From Capra hircus (Eukaryota; Chordata; Mammalia; Artiodactyla; Bovidae), in NCBI RefSeq assembly GCF_001704415.2, contig NC_030811.1, forward strand, positions 74,976,069 to 75,040,068: a stretch of 64,000 nt of DNA. Reading direction: 5' to 3'. A program made the translations under genes and the position numbers. The notes under the pieces were generated by a model, which saw nothing but the letters and a program-made list of their open reading frames with translations, had not been told where the DNA came from and made no database searches. This document shows positions 1-11,715 of this stretch, piece after piece (within the stretch, counting starts at the first letter, position 1; each line of letters starts with the position of its first letter).

Positions 1-569
1 AACTGGAGTTGAATCACTTGAAAGCCAGCTTCCTCACTCTTGTCTGGAGGGTGACACTGGCTGATGGCTCCTACCTGGAACACCTACCTGTGGTCTCTCC
101 ATGTGTTCTCTGCTCTTCCTCATGGCATGGTGATTAGCTTCCGAAAGTCACCGTCCCAAGGGAAACTAGCAGATGCTGCATGTCCTTTCCTAATCAAGCC
201 TCAGAAGTCTCATAGCATCACTTTTGCAGCATTGTGATTAAGGCAGCTGTTAAGTCCTGCTTATGCTTAAAGGGAAGGGAATTATACCCATCTCTTGATA
301 GAAGGAGTGTCAAAGAATTTGCAAACATACTTTTAAATTGCCACAAAGAACATAATAGGCTGAAAATTAAGAGATTATAGATTTCAGATGGAGAGTATAT
401 TTTATGTCCTTTCAAAATCTGAATTAGTGTAACACACTATTGGTTGTACCCATATCCCCACCAAATATCTCTTCCCCATTCTTCCAAAGCACAGGAGCTC
501 TGGCTGCAAAGGGGCCTATGTGGCTGGAGTATAGAAAGCAGAGGCAGTTGTCCTAGGAGATGGGATTAG
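1..569. other. unassigned stretch
   Basis: No open frame, RNA gene or repeat family is recognised here. Base composition is ordinary for mammalian intergenic DNA. Confidence 0.5.
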
Positions 570-1120
570 AGAGGCAATGGTTGTCAGATCATATGTAGCT
601 TGCAGGGCACTGAAGGACCTTGGTTCTTATTCTTTATGAGATGGGGGAGAGTTTTGAGCAGAGGAATCACATGATTTGGCTTAGTTTTTGTTTTTGTTTA
701 TTGTTTTTCTGAGAAAGGTGGAACCTATATTGAGATTAAAGTCGAAGCAAGAAAAGCAAAAGGCTATTAATGTAAGTGAGAGAGAATGGTGGCTCAGATA
801 AGGGTGTTAGCAGTGGAAGTGGTAAGAAGTTGTCAAATTTAGAATATAATTTAAAAGAAATATCTAGAGGACTTGCTGATTAATTGGTGGGTGCCAGTGT
901 TGAAAGAAAGAGGGATGATTCCGGGGGTTTTGACCTGAACATCTGGAAGCGTGGAGGAGAGATAAGATCAGGAGTTCAGGGTGTGGACATAGTAAGTTAA
1001 AGATTTCTGTTAGGTGTCACGTTAGCAATGTCAAGGAGGCAGTTAGACAAGTCTGGGGCTTGGGGTAGAAGCCCAGGCTGGAGACATAATTTCTGGGGTT
1101 TTCAATATCTAAAGGGGAAT
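570..1120 (-). mobile_element. L2 LINE fragment, antisense
   Basis: The plus strand carries text typical of the reverse complement of the L2 reverse-transcriptase region: an ATGRG-rich stretch about gagttttgagcagaggaatcacatgat, then agcagtggaagtggtaag, gatcaggagttcag and ggaggcagttagac in the expected L2 order. The copy is strongly diverged with small insertions, such as the T/G-rich run near 685-710. It is an ancient mammalian relic with no coding capacity. The subfamily cannot be set by eye. Confidence 0.7.
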
Positions 1121-1659
1121 GTATAAGGGAAATGTGTATGTGAAAGAATTATGGCCATATATCCTGGGTCAAAAAACTACTTACTACTGAGTTCCAGCCA
1201 AGGAGCATTCAGAACCCCCCTCCCCACCCCTGCCCCACAGAAGGTAAACCCCATCCCTGGGGAGTTGCTTCTAAACTGTAAGGAATCTTTGATCACATCT
1301 TTCCATGGGAAGATGGGATTCATGATATGACTGGAATTTTATTCTTTAAATTCTAAAATAGCAAATACCAAGTTATCAACATTAATACTAAAATTTCAAA
1401 TGATCTTTGCAGCATTAAAAAGAAAAATTACAGGAAAGGAGTAAGTGGATCATAGATTTAGGGAAAGCAATTTACATGATGCCCAGTCCAGACAAAATGA
1501 CCTCTAAATATTGAGTTCACGGGTTGAATTTGCTAATTAATTCCCAAAGCCCATTCTTTTAGAGCTGTTCTTACTATTAGGAATTTGTGTTCTTTCCATT
1601 TCAGAAGTAAAAATTAATGAAAAGGCAATATGCTGCATTTCTTCAGTAAAATAAAAATT
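1121..1659. other. unassigned stretch
   Basis: AT-rich sequence with a short C-rich patch near 1216-1240. Nothing was recognised. Confidence 0.45.
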
Positions 1660-1660
1660 C

Positions 1661-1871
1661 CTTATGTCATTGTGCTGAGTCATGTCCGACTCTGCAACCC
1701 CCTGGACTATAGCCCGTTAGGCTTCTCTGTCCATGGAATCTTCCAGGCAAGAATATTGGGGTGGGTTGCCATTTCCCTTTCCAGGGGAATCTTCGTGACC
1801 CAGGGATCAAACCTGCAGCTCCTACATTGGCAGGCAGATGCCTTACCAGCTGCACCACCTGGGAAGCCCTG
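1661..1871 (-). mobile_element. Bov-tA SINE
   Basis: Antisense ruminant SINE. In plus-strand order it shows the BovB-like tail (catgtccgactctgcaac), the Bov-A body (tccatggaatcttccagg) and the tRNA-Glu-like head ending in cacctgggaagccc near 1857-1870. It is diverged from the family consensus. I could not see a convincing target-site duplication. Confidence 0.9.
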
Positions 1872-2399
1872 TCTAAGTGTACAATATTTGACCACTTTTT
1901 TTCTGTGAAAATATCCACCCATCTTTGTTGTTTTTACCCTAATCATGGCAAATCCACCACTGAATCAGGCTTGGTGGAGGGCGTGTTTGGAGTTGTGGCT
2001 GCAGATGCTGGGTTGGTTTGCAGTGGTTCTCCTTTAATCTCCATCACGAATGGTTTGTTAGTGGAAGTTGTGGGAGACAGAACAGAGTAAAACTGACAGG
2101 CCTGTCTAATGATTAAAACCCTGAACTGTGGCTCTGTGATTACATTACAATAAGTAAGCACCACCTGATTAAGGAAGAGGAGGGCAAAAGCTCACGGGAT
2201 TACTTGGACACATGTTGCCATTTGATATAGAAATTTATTTTTAGTTTTCTCTCACTCTCTTTTCACTTTTCACTGGTAAAGCTAAATGATTGTAATGGTG
2301 ATAATTACCAGGTGAACATTTATGTGCTTGGCATCATAATAGACAATTCATATACATTATCTTTAATACATATATAGTGTGTAGGAAAAAAATGTATTC
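1872..2399. other. unassigned stretch
   Basis: No gene or repeat family is recognised between the SINE and the old L1. It is AT-rich toward the right. Confidence 0.4.
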
Positions 2400-4256
2400 A
2401 GTCCACAACTGACACTAGAATGCCCTCCGTCTCCAGTCCTATTACTATGAAGGTGATAGTTGACTGCACATGCTGGGGAAAGGTGTGACGGTGTTCACAC
2501 CAGATCCAGCTTCTCCCCCCAAAGTAACTGGCACGTGCAGACTGTATGGCTGTGTTCCCACACAAGGACACTCCTTCAAGACTACAATAGGTAACTGTTG
2601 TACCTAATTCCATAGAGACAGAGAAAGTTAAGCAAAATGAGAATACAGAGGACTTCATTTCTGGTGACAGAGCAAGAGAAAGCCCCTGAAGAAAAGGAAC
2701 AGAAGTATACAACTTACCATATATCAAAGCATTAGTAATAAGAATGCCAAAGAGATTAAGAAAAGAAGAATGCAGTGAAAATTTTAACAAGACACTAGAA
2801 AATACATTTTAAAAAGTAACAGCTGAAGAATACAATAACTAAGATGAAAAACACATTGGAAGGAATTAACTATGCATTAGGTGGTACAGAAGGATGCTGG
2901 AAAATAGAATAATGGAAATCATGCAGAACAGCCAAAATGAAAACAGTATGAAAAATGAAAGTGGTTGAAGGGATCTCTGGGACAACATCAAACACAGTAA
3001 TGTTTACATTATTGGGGTCCCAGAAGGGAAAGAAAGTGGTTGAATATATAGTTAATGAAATTATGGCTGAAAGGTTCCAACACCTAGACAAGGAAACATA
3101 TCTAGGTACAGGAAACACAGGAGTCCCAAACAAAATGAACCCAGGCTCAAAAGATGACATCACAATTAAAATGACAAAAATTAAAAATAGAGAATTCTAA
3201 AGGCCACAAGAGAAAAAGTGTCGTATATAAGAATCCCCAAAAGGCTATCGACTGATTTCTCTGATAGCTGGCAGGTCAGAAGGGAGAGACATGATATATC
3301 CAAAGTCCTGAAAGAAAAATCTGCAACCTAAAATACTTTACCCAGCAAGATTAGCAGCTGGAATCCGAGGAGAGGTAAGAAACTTACCAGACAAGCAAAA
3401 ACTAAAACAGTTCATCAATAGGAAACCTGCCCTAAAAGAAATGTTAAATGGTCTCCTCTACGTGGAAAAGAAGTAAGAATCTACAGGAAGGGGAAAATCC
3501 CACTTAGAAAGGCAAGTATATGGTAAGGACTGAGGGTCAACCACCTATGTAGGCCAGCACAAAGATGAAAAGACAATTATTAAACCAACAAAATTAGAAT
3601 AAACAAGGGATAAAAATAAAGATGTAAACTATGACATCAAACCACAAAGTGTTGGGGAGGGGAATAAAAAATGTAGATATTCTTTTAGAATGTGTTTGAA
3701 TTTAAATGATTAGTAGTTTAAAACAGTACAGATTAATATATATGAATCCCCTGGTAATCACAAATCAAAAACTAAAAAGAAGGAAACACAAGCATGCAGA
3801 AAATCATGACACCACAAGGGAAGGAACTAAAAGAAGAAATGAACAGAGAAGAACTGCAGGAATAACCAGAAAACAAGTAGTGGAATGGCAAGAAGTGCGC
3901 GCATGTCAATGATTACTTTACCTGTCAATGAACTGAACGTTCCAATCAAAAGACATAGGATGACTGATTGGATAAAGTAGTAAGACCCATCTATATGTCA
4001 CCCCAAGAGACTTGTGTCAGAGCTAAAGATACACATGACCGAATGGGAATAGAATGGGGATATTTCATTCAAACTGAAATGACAAGAAGGGGTAGCAATA
4101 CCCATATCAGACAAAGTATACTTTAAAACAAAGGCTATAAAGAGAAAGAATGGCATTATATAATGATAAAGGGATTGATGCAAAAGAGGGATATTTATAC
4201 TCAAAATACATGCACCTAATACAGGATAACCTAAATATAGCAAGCAAATACTAACA
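2400..4256 (+). mobile_element. old L1 (L1M-type), ORF1 and start of ORF2, decayed
   Basis: Sense-strand L1 relic. The part at about 2800-3450 follows the order of an L1 ORF1: the coiled-coil region, then an RNA-binding region readable at 2955-3200 (ISGTTSN, VPNKMNP and KMTKIKNRE correspond to positions in ORF1p), then ORF1 C-terminal text (cccagcaagattag, gacaagcaaaaactaaaa). From about 3870 the endonuclease start of ORF2 appears (aaaagacataggatgactga, acccatctatatg, agacttgtgtcaga). Many stops and indels show it is long dead. The left boundary is approximate. The element continues after the nested BovB at 5084. Confidence 0.75.
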
Positions 4257-5083
4257 GTTTGGATGACTCACAAGCTGGAATCAAGATTGCCAGGAGAAAT
4301 ATCAACAACTTCAGGTACGCAGATGATACCACTTCAATGGCAGAAGGTGAAGATGAATTAAGAGTCTCTTGATGAAGGTGAAAGAGGAGAGTTTAAAAAG
4401 TGGCTTAAAACCCAACATTTAAAAAATGAAGATCATGGTATCCAGACCTATCACTTCACGGCAAATAGATGGGGAAAACATGGAAACAGTGTCAGATTTC
4501 ATATTCTTGGGCTCCAAAATTAATGTAGATGGTGACTGCAGCCACGAAATTAAAAGATGCTTGCTCTTTGAAAGAAAAACTGACAAGTGTATTAAAAACC
4601 GAAAACATCAGTTTGCCAACAAAGGTCCGTATAGTCAAAGCTATGGTTTTTCCAGTAATAACATATGGATGTGAGAGTTAGACCGTAAATAAGGCTGAGT
4701 CCCAAAGAATTGATGCTTTTCAACTGTGAGAAGACTCTTGAGAGTCCCTTGGACAGCAAGGAGATCAAACCAGTCAATCCTGAAGTAAATCAACCCTGAG
4801 TATTTGGAAAGACTGGTGCTGAAGCTGAAGCTCCTAATACTTTGGCCAGCGGATGCAAAGAACTGACTCATTGGAAAAGACCCTGATGCTGGGAAAGATT
4901 GAGGGCAAAGAGAAGCAGGCGACAGAGAATGAGATGGTTGGATGGCATCACTGACTCAATAGACATGAGTTTGAACCAACTCAGGAAGATAGTGAAGGAC
5001 AGGGAAGGCTGGCATGCTGCAGTCCATGGAGTTGTAAAGAGTTGGACACAACTTAGCAACTGAACAACAACAGACAAAGTGAG
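4257..5083 (+). mobile_element. BovB fragment nested in the old L1
   Basis: A 5'-truncated sense BovB, beginning inside the reverse-transcriptase domain just upstream of the YADD region (gcagatgataccact near 4319) and running to the usual 3' end (gttggacacaacttagcaac near 5041). It splits the old L1. The flanks carry atactaaca at 4248-4256 and atactgaca at 5084-5092, a 9-bp direct repeat with one mismatch, which fits a target-site duplication. The reading frame is broken; one remnant lies at 4426-4674 with the SDFIFLGSKI motif. It belongs to an older, more diverged BovB subfamily than the copies at 9979, 29959 and 61035. Confidence 0.85.
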
Positions 5084-6665
5084 ATACTGACAATAACACA
5101 GTAATAGTAGGGGACTTTAACACCTACTGACATCAATGGACAGATCATACATACAGAGAATAAGGCAGCAGTCTTAAATGACACAATAGACCAGTTAAAC
5201 TTAACAGATATCTGCAGGACATTTTAATCAAAAACAGCAAAATACACTGTTTCTTCCCCAAATGCACATGGAATGTTCTCCGGGATAAATCACAGACTAA
5301 GCCAAAAAAGCAAGTCTCAACAAATTCAGGAGGATAAAAATTATACCAAGCGTTTTTTTCTGGCCACAGCAGTACGAAGCTAGAAATTGATTACAGAAAG
5401 GAAAAAGGGAAAGAACAAACACGTAGAAAGGAAACAACATACTATGAAAAAACAAATGGGTCAATAAATATAGCAAAGAGGAAGTCAGAATATACCTTGA
5501 GACAAATGAAATGGAAGCAAAATTCTCCAAAACCCACTGCATGTAGGAAAAGCAGTTCTAAGGGAAGTTTATAGGATGGAGAACTTTCTTAAGAAACAAA
5601 CAACAAAAAAAATCTGAAATATTCTAACCTACCACCTAAAGAAAGTGGAATTAGAAAAAGGATGGATAAAGCCCAAAGTCACCAGAAGGAAGGAAGTAAT
5701 AAAGATCAGAAAGGAAATAAATAAAATAGAGACAAAAGAAAACAATAGAAAAAATCAATGAAACCAAAATTTAGCTTTTTGAAAAGATGAGTAAAATTGA
5801 TAAACCTTTAGCCAGGCTCACCAATAAGAAAAGAGACAGGACCCAAGTAAAGTGGAGCAACAACAACTGATCCCACAGATATTTTAAAAAGTCATGAGAG
5901 AATACTACAGATAGTTGTATGCCAACAAACTGGACAACCTGAAAGAGATGGACAAATTTCTAGAAACATACACCTGCCAGGACTGAGTCAAAGCCGACTA
6001 TTTGAACAGACAAAATTTGTAATTTAAACCAGCAACAAAAGCGCCAAATCAGCCACCTTCACAGGACCGTTGTACCAAGCAGAACAAAGAGCTAATACTT
6101 ATCTTCCTCAAACTATGCTAAACAAACTGAAAATGATTAAACACTCCTAAAATCATTCTCTGAAGTCACCATTACCCTGATACCAAAACCAGACTAAGAC
6201 ACTACAATTTCAGTCCTAAGTTATATGCTCAAAACTTCTGAATGTATTTGCCCACCAAAAGATGCATTTAAGAATGTTCTTTGTGGCTTCATTCATCATT
6301 GTCAAAACTGAAAGCAATGAAATATTCATCAGTAGGAGAAAGAATTTTAAAGTTGTTTATGTGTTCTTACAATGAATCTACCACAGCAGGGTTAAATATC
6401 ATGGACATTATGTTGAGTGAGATATGCCAGAAATAGGAAAAAACTAATTTGTGGTCATCTGAATAAAAATTACCTCCAAATGTGGCGGCTATAATGTTAT
6501 AAACTGAAAGAGAATATGATAGAACTTTCTGGAGTGCTGGAAATAGTCTTTATCTTGATCTAGGTTGGCAGTTGCACTGGTGTATAGAAAAATGCAATGG
6601 AGCTGTAGTCCACAGTTATGCAGTTTATGCATTTCACTATTATGTTCTTATTTTTACCTCAAAAA
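5084..6665 (+). mobile_element. old L1 (continued): ORF2 endonuclease/RT remnants and 3' end
   Basis: Continuation of the L1 left of the nested BovB. About 5098-5260 corresponds to the endonuclease segment around the GDFNT motif (gtaggggactttaacac). About 6160-6200 corresponds to the start of the RT domain (accctgataccaaaacc, which decodes to TLIPKP). Near 6235 there is a jump to the L1 3' region (atattcatcagtagg, gttgagtgagatatgccag), so the middle of ORF2 is deleted. The element ends near 6665 in an A-rich stretch. It is not coding. Confidence 0.75.
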
Positions 6666-6853
6666 CAAAACAAAACCCTCAAACCTAGCAATGATTCTCT
6701 GTTCTAGACCATAAGGGATCTACTCCATGAGTCAATGAGTATTACTGACTCATTGGTAAACAAGATAACAGAATAGAATTGAAAAAATAATATAAAAGGT
6801 AAAAATTTAAAAAAGGGAAAATGAAACCCTAGGTTTAAATTTCCCACTTTTAA

Positions 6854-7064
6854 GATAGAAAGTGTTAGTTGCTCATGTCTGACTCTTTGCGACCCCATGG
6901 ACTGGATAGAGCCCACCAGGCTCCTCTGTCCATGGAATTCTCCAGGCAAGAATACTGGAATGGGTAGACATTCCCTTCTCCAGGTGATCTCCCCAACCCA
7001 AGGATTGAACCTGGGTCCCCTGCAGTGCAGACAGATTCTTTACTATTTGAGCCACCAGTTAAGC
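6854..7064 (-). mobile_element. Bov-tA SINE with perfect 12-bp TSD
   Basis: Antisense Bov-tA with all three parts: BovB-like tail at 6865-6905, Bov-A body, and tRNA-like head ending in gccaccagttaagc. It is flanked by perfect direct repeats tcccacttttaa at 6842-6853 and 7065-7076, which define the insertion exactly. Confidence 0.95.
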
Positions 7065-7076
7065 TCCCACTTTTAA

Positions 7077-8985
7077 AAGCCCTGTTATATTTTCAGTAAA
7101 TCTGTAGAGAAGTGCATGAGGAAACAAACATTTTGGAGAAATTAAGAGGTATTTCCAACACCCAGGTAAGCAAGGTGCAGAGCCAGGTTTCAAACCCAAA
7201 CCATACTGTACCATTATACCATGGCTGCATTTTTAGTGAGGCTAGATTGGTTGGTATATATTCAACACTGTGTTCTCTAGCAACTGTAAATACCACAGGT
7301 TGAATTCTTGAGATAAACCTTGAAATCCTAGTTAACGGAACGGTAGACAACATAACCATCAACTTCAGGGTCTCTTATCATTTGCCAAATGCAGACCCAG
7401 CATATTTGCATTATATTGTATTCTAAAGGGCCCCGAAATGTTTGCAGTGAAGAGCTGGTCTGTTTCTCATTTGAAGCTTTGCTCTTGATTATCTTAGAAG
7501 GGGAGTACAATCCAGAAAGTTCATGTATGGGGAAGGGGCAGGTGTGCTTACAGGTTTAATCCAGGCGTGTCTTCTCCCCCATTGAAAATACTCTTATGTC
7601 ATGATGAGAGGCTGCTGCTGAAACTTGTGAGCCTACAGTCAATCTCAATTGGGTTTTCAGTCTTCTAGTAAGTCATGAGCAGCCAGTAGGGTTCAGTCAT
7701 CATGGGAATCTATTTTAAATGCTGACAGTGAAAGGAGGAAAATGCATTGAGCATAATATACTACTTTAAAAATCTATGACTTGTAATGCTAAGACAATGT
7801 AATGGACTTATTAGGAATACAGCAAGGGTTTATTTCCTGAGTATCCTAGCCTTCTGCCTGTACATTCACAAACTTAATGAATAAGAATTGTTAGCTGCCT
7901 ATATATTTTTTAAGAAATCATCTGAAATAAAGCCTTTCCCAGACTAGTTGTTATAAGCTAATACATCTAAAAGTATATTAATTAAAACAATAATCCCATA
8001 AAAGGGTGGTTCAGTAGCATATTGAAGGTTAAGGAGTGCTTAGTAGAGGCTGGGGCTTAGTTAGATTAGGAGGCTTAGGTTAGCTCATGTGTAAACTAAG
8101 TTTGTAAACATTCTCTATGGGATTAATTTTGTATTCATGACATTTAATAATTATTCTGGTTATAAATCAGTGTCAGCAGCAGTAAAATTAAATTATAAAT
8201 GGACAGGAGAGATTTTATAGGTAGAAAATAACTGCTAAATAACAGCCAACATGCATATTAAAAAAATAAAAACAAAGATGGGACCATCCATCACAAGAGT
8301 TTCTTCAGCTGACAGAGTCACTTACTTAAAGGATCATCCAGCCATATCCTTATGAATTCAGAGGTGTCGCTTATAGACAGCATCTTTACAACCAAGTCTA
8401 CTGAGTATGTATTTCTTGTATGCACAAAGCAAACTAATGTCAAAATATATGTTGGGAAGTGGGGAACTCATAATTTGACTTTACCATCACATAGTGGAAC
8501 AGCAGCTGTTCAGGTAGATTTTGCTTGGGGCAGGAGCATGTGAGATCATGTAATTATTCCAGCTGATTCTGTTCCTTCAGAATTTTCCTCCACCTCTTTC
8601 CACGTTAGGGGAAGAGGTGACTATATCTCTGGCTCATTGTTTGATGAAGGCATTTTTAAATGAGGATGCTTACTTACAGTTGTTATTTATGTCCACAGAC
8701 ATAAAGTCAGATGGTTTTCTGGCCCGTGTCACCTAACAAGACTGGGCATATCACCCTGATTTTTCAAACCAGTCCTCACTTGAAATTGGTTGTTTTAATT
8801 ATGTATCTCATTTAGGCTTCTGTGGACATTCTATTCTACATTCCTCCTTTGGTACCTTCCTTAGTCTTAAAAGCCAACCACATACCTTCTTCAAATTCCT
8901 CTCTGAATCTGACACCTCTCTGTCATCGCGTTTCCTTCTCTGCCTCTCCTGCCTCCCCTCTTCCCTGTAAACCCTTCTGATTACA
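7077..8985. other. unassigned stretch
   Basis: About 1.9 kb of AT-rich sequence. Short open frames occur but none shows a recognisable domain, and no repeat family is evident. Confidence 0.45.
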
Positions 8986-9195
8986 GTGGGCCCACCCAGA
9001 TTATTGAGGGTAATCTCCTCATCTCAAGATCCTAAAATCAGTCATATCTGAAAAGTCCTTTTTGCCATGTAAGGCAGCATATTACCAAGTGTTAGTGAAT
9101 AGGATGTGGACACCTTTGGGGGGCTATTTGCCATGTAAGGCAGCCTATTTACAGGTGTTAGTGAATAGGATGTGGACACCTTTGGGGGGCACCTA
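8986..9195 (-). mobile_element. ancient LTR-like repeat fragment, antisense
   Basis: The order gggcccacccagattatt, ggtaatctcctcatctcaag, tttttgccatgtaaggcagc, gatgtggacacctttggggg matches, in reverse complement, a common ancient mammalian interspersed repeat that I place tentatively with the MaLR/ERVL-type LTRs. It is noncoding. The class assignment is from memory and is the weak point. The fragment contains the 66-bp tandem duplication listed next. Confidence 0.5.
9061..9192. repeat. 66-bp tandem duplication (two copies)
   Basis: Two head-to-tail 66-bp units start with tttgccatgtaaggcagc at 9061 and 9127. Most differences cluster around 9080-9092 against 9146-9158 (about four substitutions there). 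Both ends share gtgttagtgaataggatg and gacacctttgggggg. The duplication is younger than the LTR-like repeat it sits in. Confidence 0.9.
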
Positions 9196-9966
9196 AGGAC
9201 TCATTTGCTAAGGAGAAAAGTAGCTAAGTTTCCATTCACAGCTTTTCATCAAGCTTTTGCCAGGCACTGTGCAGAGCAGGGTGGGGTAGGATAAACACAC
9301 ACCACTGTTATTTCAGGACCAAGGGAAGGGCCAGGCATTCAGGAGAGGGGAGGGGTGCATCCATTTGGGGAGTTGGGGGAGACTTTTTTCACCTGGTTGT
9401 AGTATATGCTATGACAGAGTTACACAGAATGAAGGAGCTGGAAGGGGATCCATCCAACTGGATGAAATAAAGACAGTCCATTGTGTGGTGAGAGCATACA
9501 GGGGAGGCAGTGGCATGTAGCCTGGACTTTGCAGACTTGGTAAGATTTTAAGGACAGGAACAGGTGAGCAAAGCTTGGAAACAAGGAATACTTTCCAGGA
9601 AGAGTGAGGAAGGGTTCCAGTCGGCAAGGAAGCTCACCTAACTGGGGTTGCACCGCCCAACCGCCAGCAACTGAAGGGAGATAACTTTGCTCTCTGGTTT
9701 GAGCACACTGGATCATTTCTCAAAGGCTGCCATTCCCCCTCCTCAGGTTAAGCTGTTCTCTTGCATCATTCTGCTCCTCTCTTGGCCCCTTTAACTCTGC
9801 CTTCATTTCCCCTGTCCTCCCATTCTCAGTCCTCACTTTGCTATAGCTTTCTCTTCTAAACCTCAGGTAGTCCCCCAGGTAAGTTTGCTTACAGGTGAGA
9901 ACCACCCCTATATCCAGACATCCTTCATTCTGGGGAAGGGCTCAGCTCACTGCTGGTCCATGTTTC
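9196..9966. other. unassigned stretch
   Basis: Moderately GC-rich sequence left of the first inverted BovB. No coding frame or repeat family was recognised. Confidence 0.45.
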
Positions 9967-9978
9967 ATAAGAGGCATT
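9967..9978. repeat. TSD of BovB copy 1 (left; right copy 12850-12861)
   Basis: ataagaggcatt occurs at 9967-9978 and again at 12850-12861. The right copy shares ata with the end of the BovB segment (acaaata), a short microhomology at the inverted end. Confidence 0.92.
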
Positions 9979-10273
9979 GAGTTCAGTTCAGTTCAGTCGC
10001 TCAGTCGTGTCCGAATCTTTGCAACCCCATGAATCGCAGCACGCCAGGCCTCCCTGTCCATCACCATCTCCCGGAGTTCACTCAGACTCATGTCCATCGA
10101 GTCCGTGATGCCATCCAGCCATCTCATCCTCTGTCGTCCCCTTCTCCTCCTGCCCCCAATCCCTCCCAGCATCAGAGTCTTTTCCAATGAGTCAACTCTT
10201 CGCATGAGGTGGCCAAAGTACTGGAGTTTCAGTTTTAGCAACAGTCCTTCCAAAGAAATCCCAGGGCTGATCT

Positions 10274-11715
10274 TCAAATGGACTGGTTGGATCTCCTTGC
10301 AGTCCAAGGGACTCTCAAGAGTCTTCTCCAACACCACAGTTCAAACGCATTAATTCTTTGGTGCTCAGCCTTCTTCACAGTCCAACTCTCACATCCATAC
10401 ATGACCACAGGAAAAAACATAGCCTTGACTAGACGGACCTTAGTCGGCAAAGTAATGCCTCTGCTTCTGAATATACTATCTAGGTTGGTCATAACTTTTC
10501 TTCCAAGGAGTAAGCGTCTTTTAATTTCATGGCTGCAGTCACCATCTGCAGTGATTTTGGAGCCCAAAAAAATAAAGTCTGATACTGTTTCCACTGTTTC
10601 CCCATCTATTTCCCATGAAGTGATGGGACCAGATGCCATGATCTTCATTTTCTGAATGTTGAGCTTTAAGCCAACTTTTTTACTCTCCTCTTTCACTTTC
10701 ATCAAGAGGCTTTTTAGCTCCTCTTCACTTTCTGCCATAAGGGTAGTGTCATCTCCATATCTGAGGTTATTGATATTTCTCCCAGCAATCTTGATTCCAG
10801 CTTGTGCTTCATCCAGTCCAGCGTTTCTCATGATGTACTCTGCATAGAAGTTAAATAAGCAGGGTGACAATATACAGCCTTGATGTACTCCTTTTCCTAT
10901 TTGGAACCAGTCTGTTATTCCATGCCCAGTTCTAACTGTTGGTTCCTGATCTGCATACAGATTTCTCAAGAGGCAGGTCAGGTGGTCTGATATTCCCATC
11001 TCTTTCAGAATTTTCCACAGTTTATTGTGATCCACACAGTCAAAGGCTTTGGCATAGTCAATAAAGCAGAAATAGATGTTTTTCTGGAACTGTCTTGCTT
11101 TTTCCATGATCCAACAGATGTTGGCAATTTGATCTCTGGTTCTTCTGCTTTTTCCAAACCAGCTTGAATATCAGGGAGTTCATGGTTCACATATTGCTGA
11201 AGTCTGGCTTGGAGAATTTTGAGCATTACTTTACTAGCATGTGAGATGAGTGCAATTGTGCGGTAGTTTGAGCATTCTTTGGCATTGCCTTTCTTTGCGA
11301 TTGGAATGAAAACTGACCTTTTCCAGTCCTGTGGTCACTGCTGAGTTTTCCAAATTTGCTGGCTTATTGAGTACAGCACTTTCATAGCATCATCTTTCAG
11401 GATTTGAAAGAGCTCAACTGGAATTCCATCACCTCCACTAGCTTTGTTCGTAGTGATGCTTTCTAAGGCCCACTTGACTTCACATTCCAGGATGTCTGGC
11501 TCTAGATTAGTGATCACATCATCATGATTATCTGGGTCATGAAGATCTTTTTTGTACAGTTCTTCCATGTATTCTTGCCACCTCTTCTTAATATCTTCTG
11601 CTTCTCTTAGGTCCAGCCCATTTCTGTCCTTTATTGAGCCCATCTTTGCATGAAATGTTCCCTTGGTATCTCTAATTTTCTTGAAGAGATCCCCATGAAC
11701 AGTATGAAAAGGCAA
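10274..11715 (-). pseudogene. BovB reverse transcriptase remnant (copy 1)
   Basis: RT part of the BovB ORF, read on the minus strand. The upstream piece (11715-11335) covers the linker and start of RT (LFKKIRDTKG, NKASGGDGIPVELF). It stops where TGG of the QQW position has become TGA near 11337. A frameshift lies between about 11108 and 11230. The piece 11107-10274 contains the core: FCFIDYAKAFDCVD (first catalytic Asp), QGCILSPCLFN, and the active-site box reading YGDD instead of YADD (10748-10759), then the C-terminal HEIKRRLLLGRK and MYGCESWTV motifs. In RTE LINEs this protein reverse-transcribes its own RNA at nicked target DNA in the nucleus. With the stop, the frameshift and the detached 5' half it cannot make a working enzyme. 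Confidence 0.9.
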
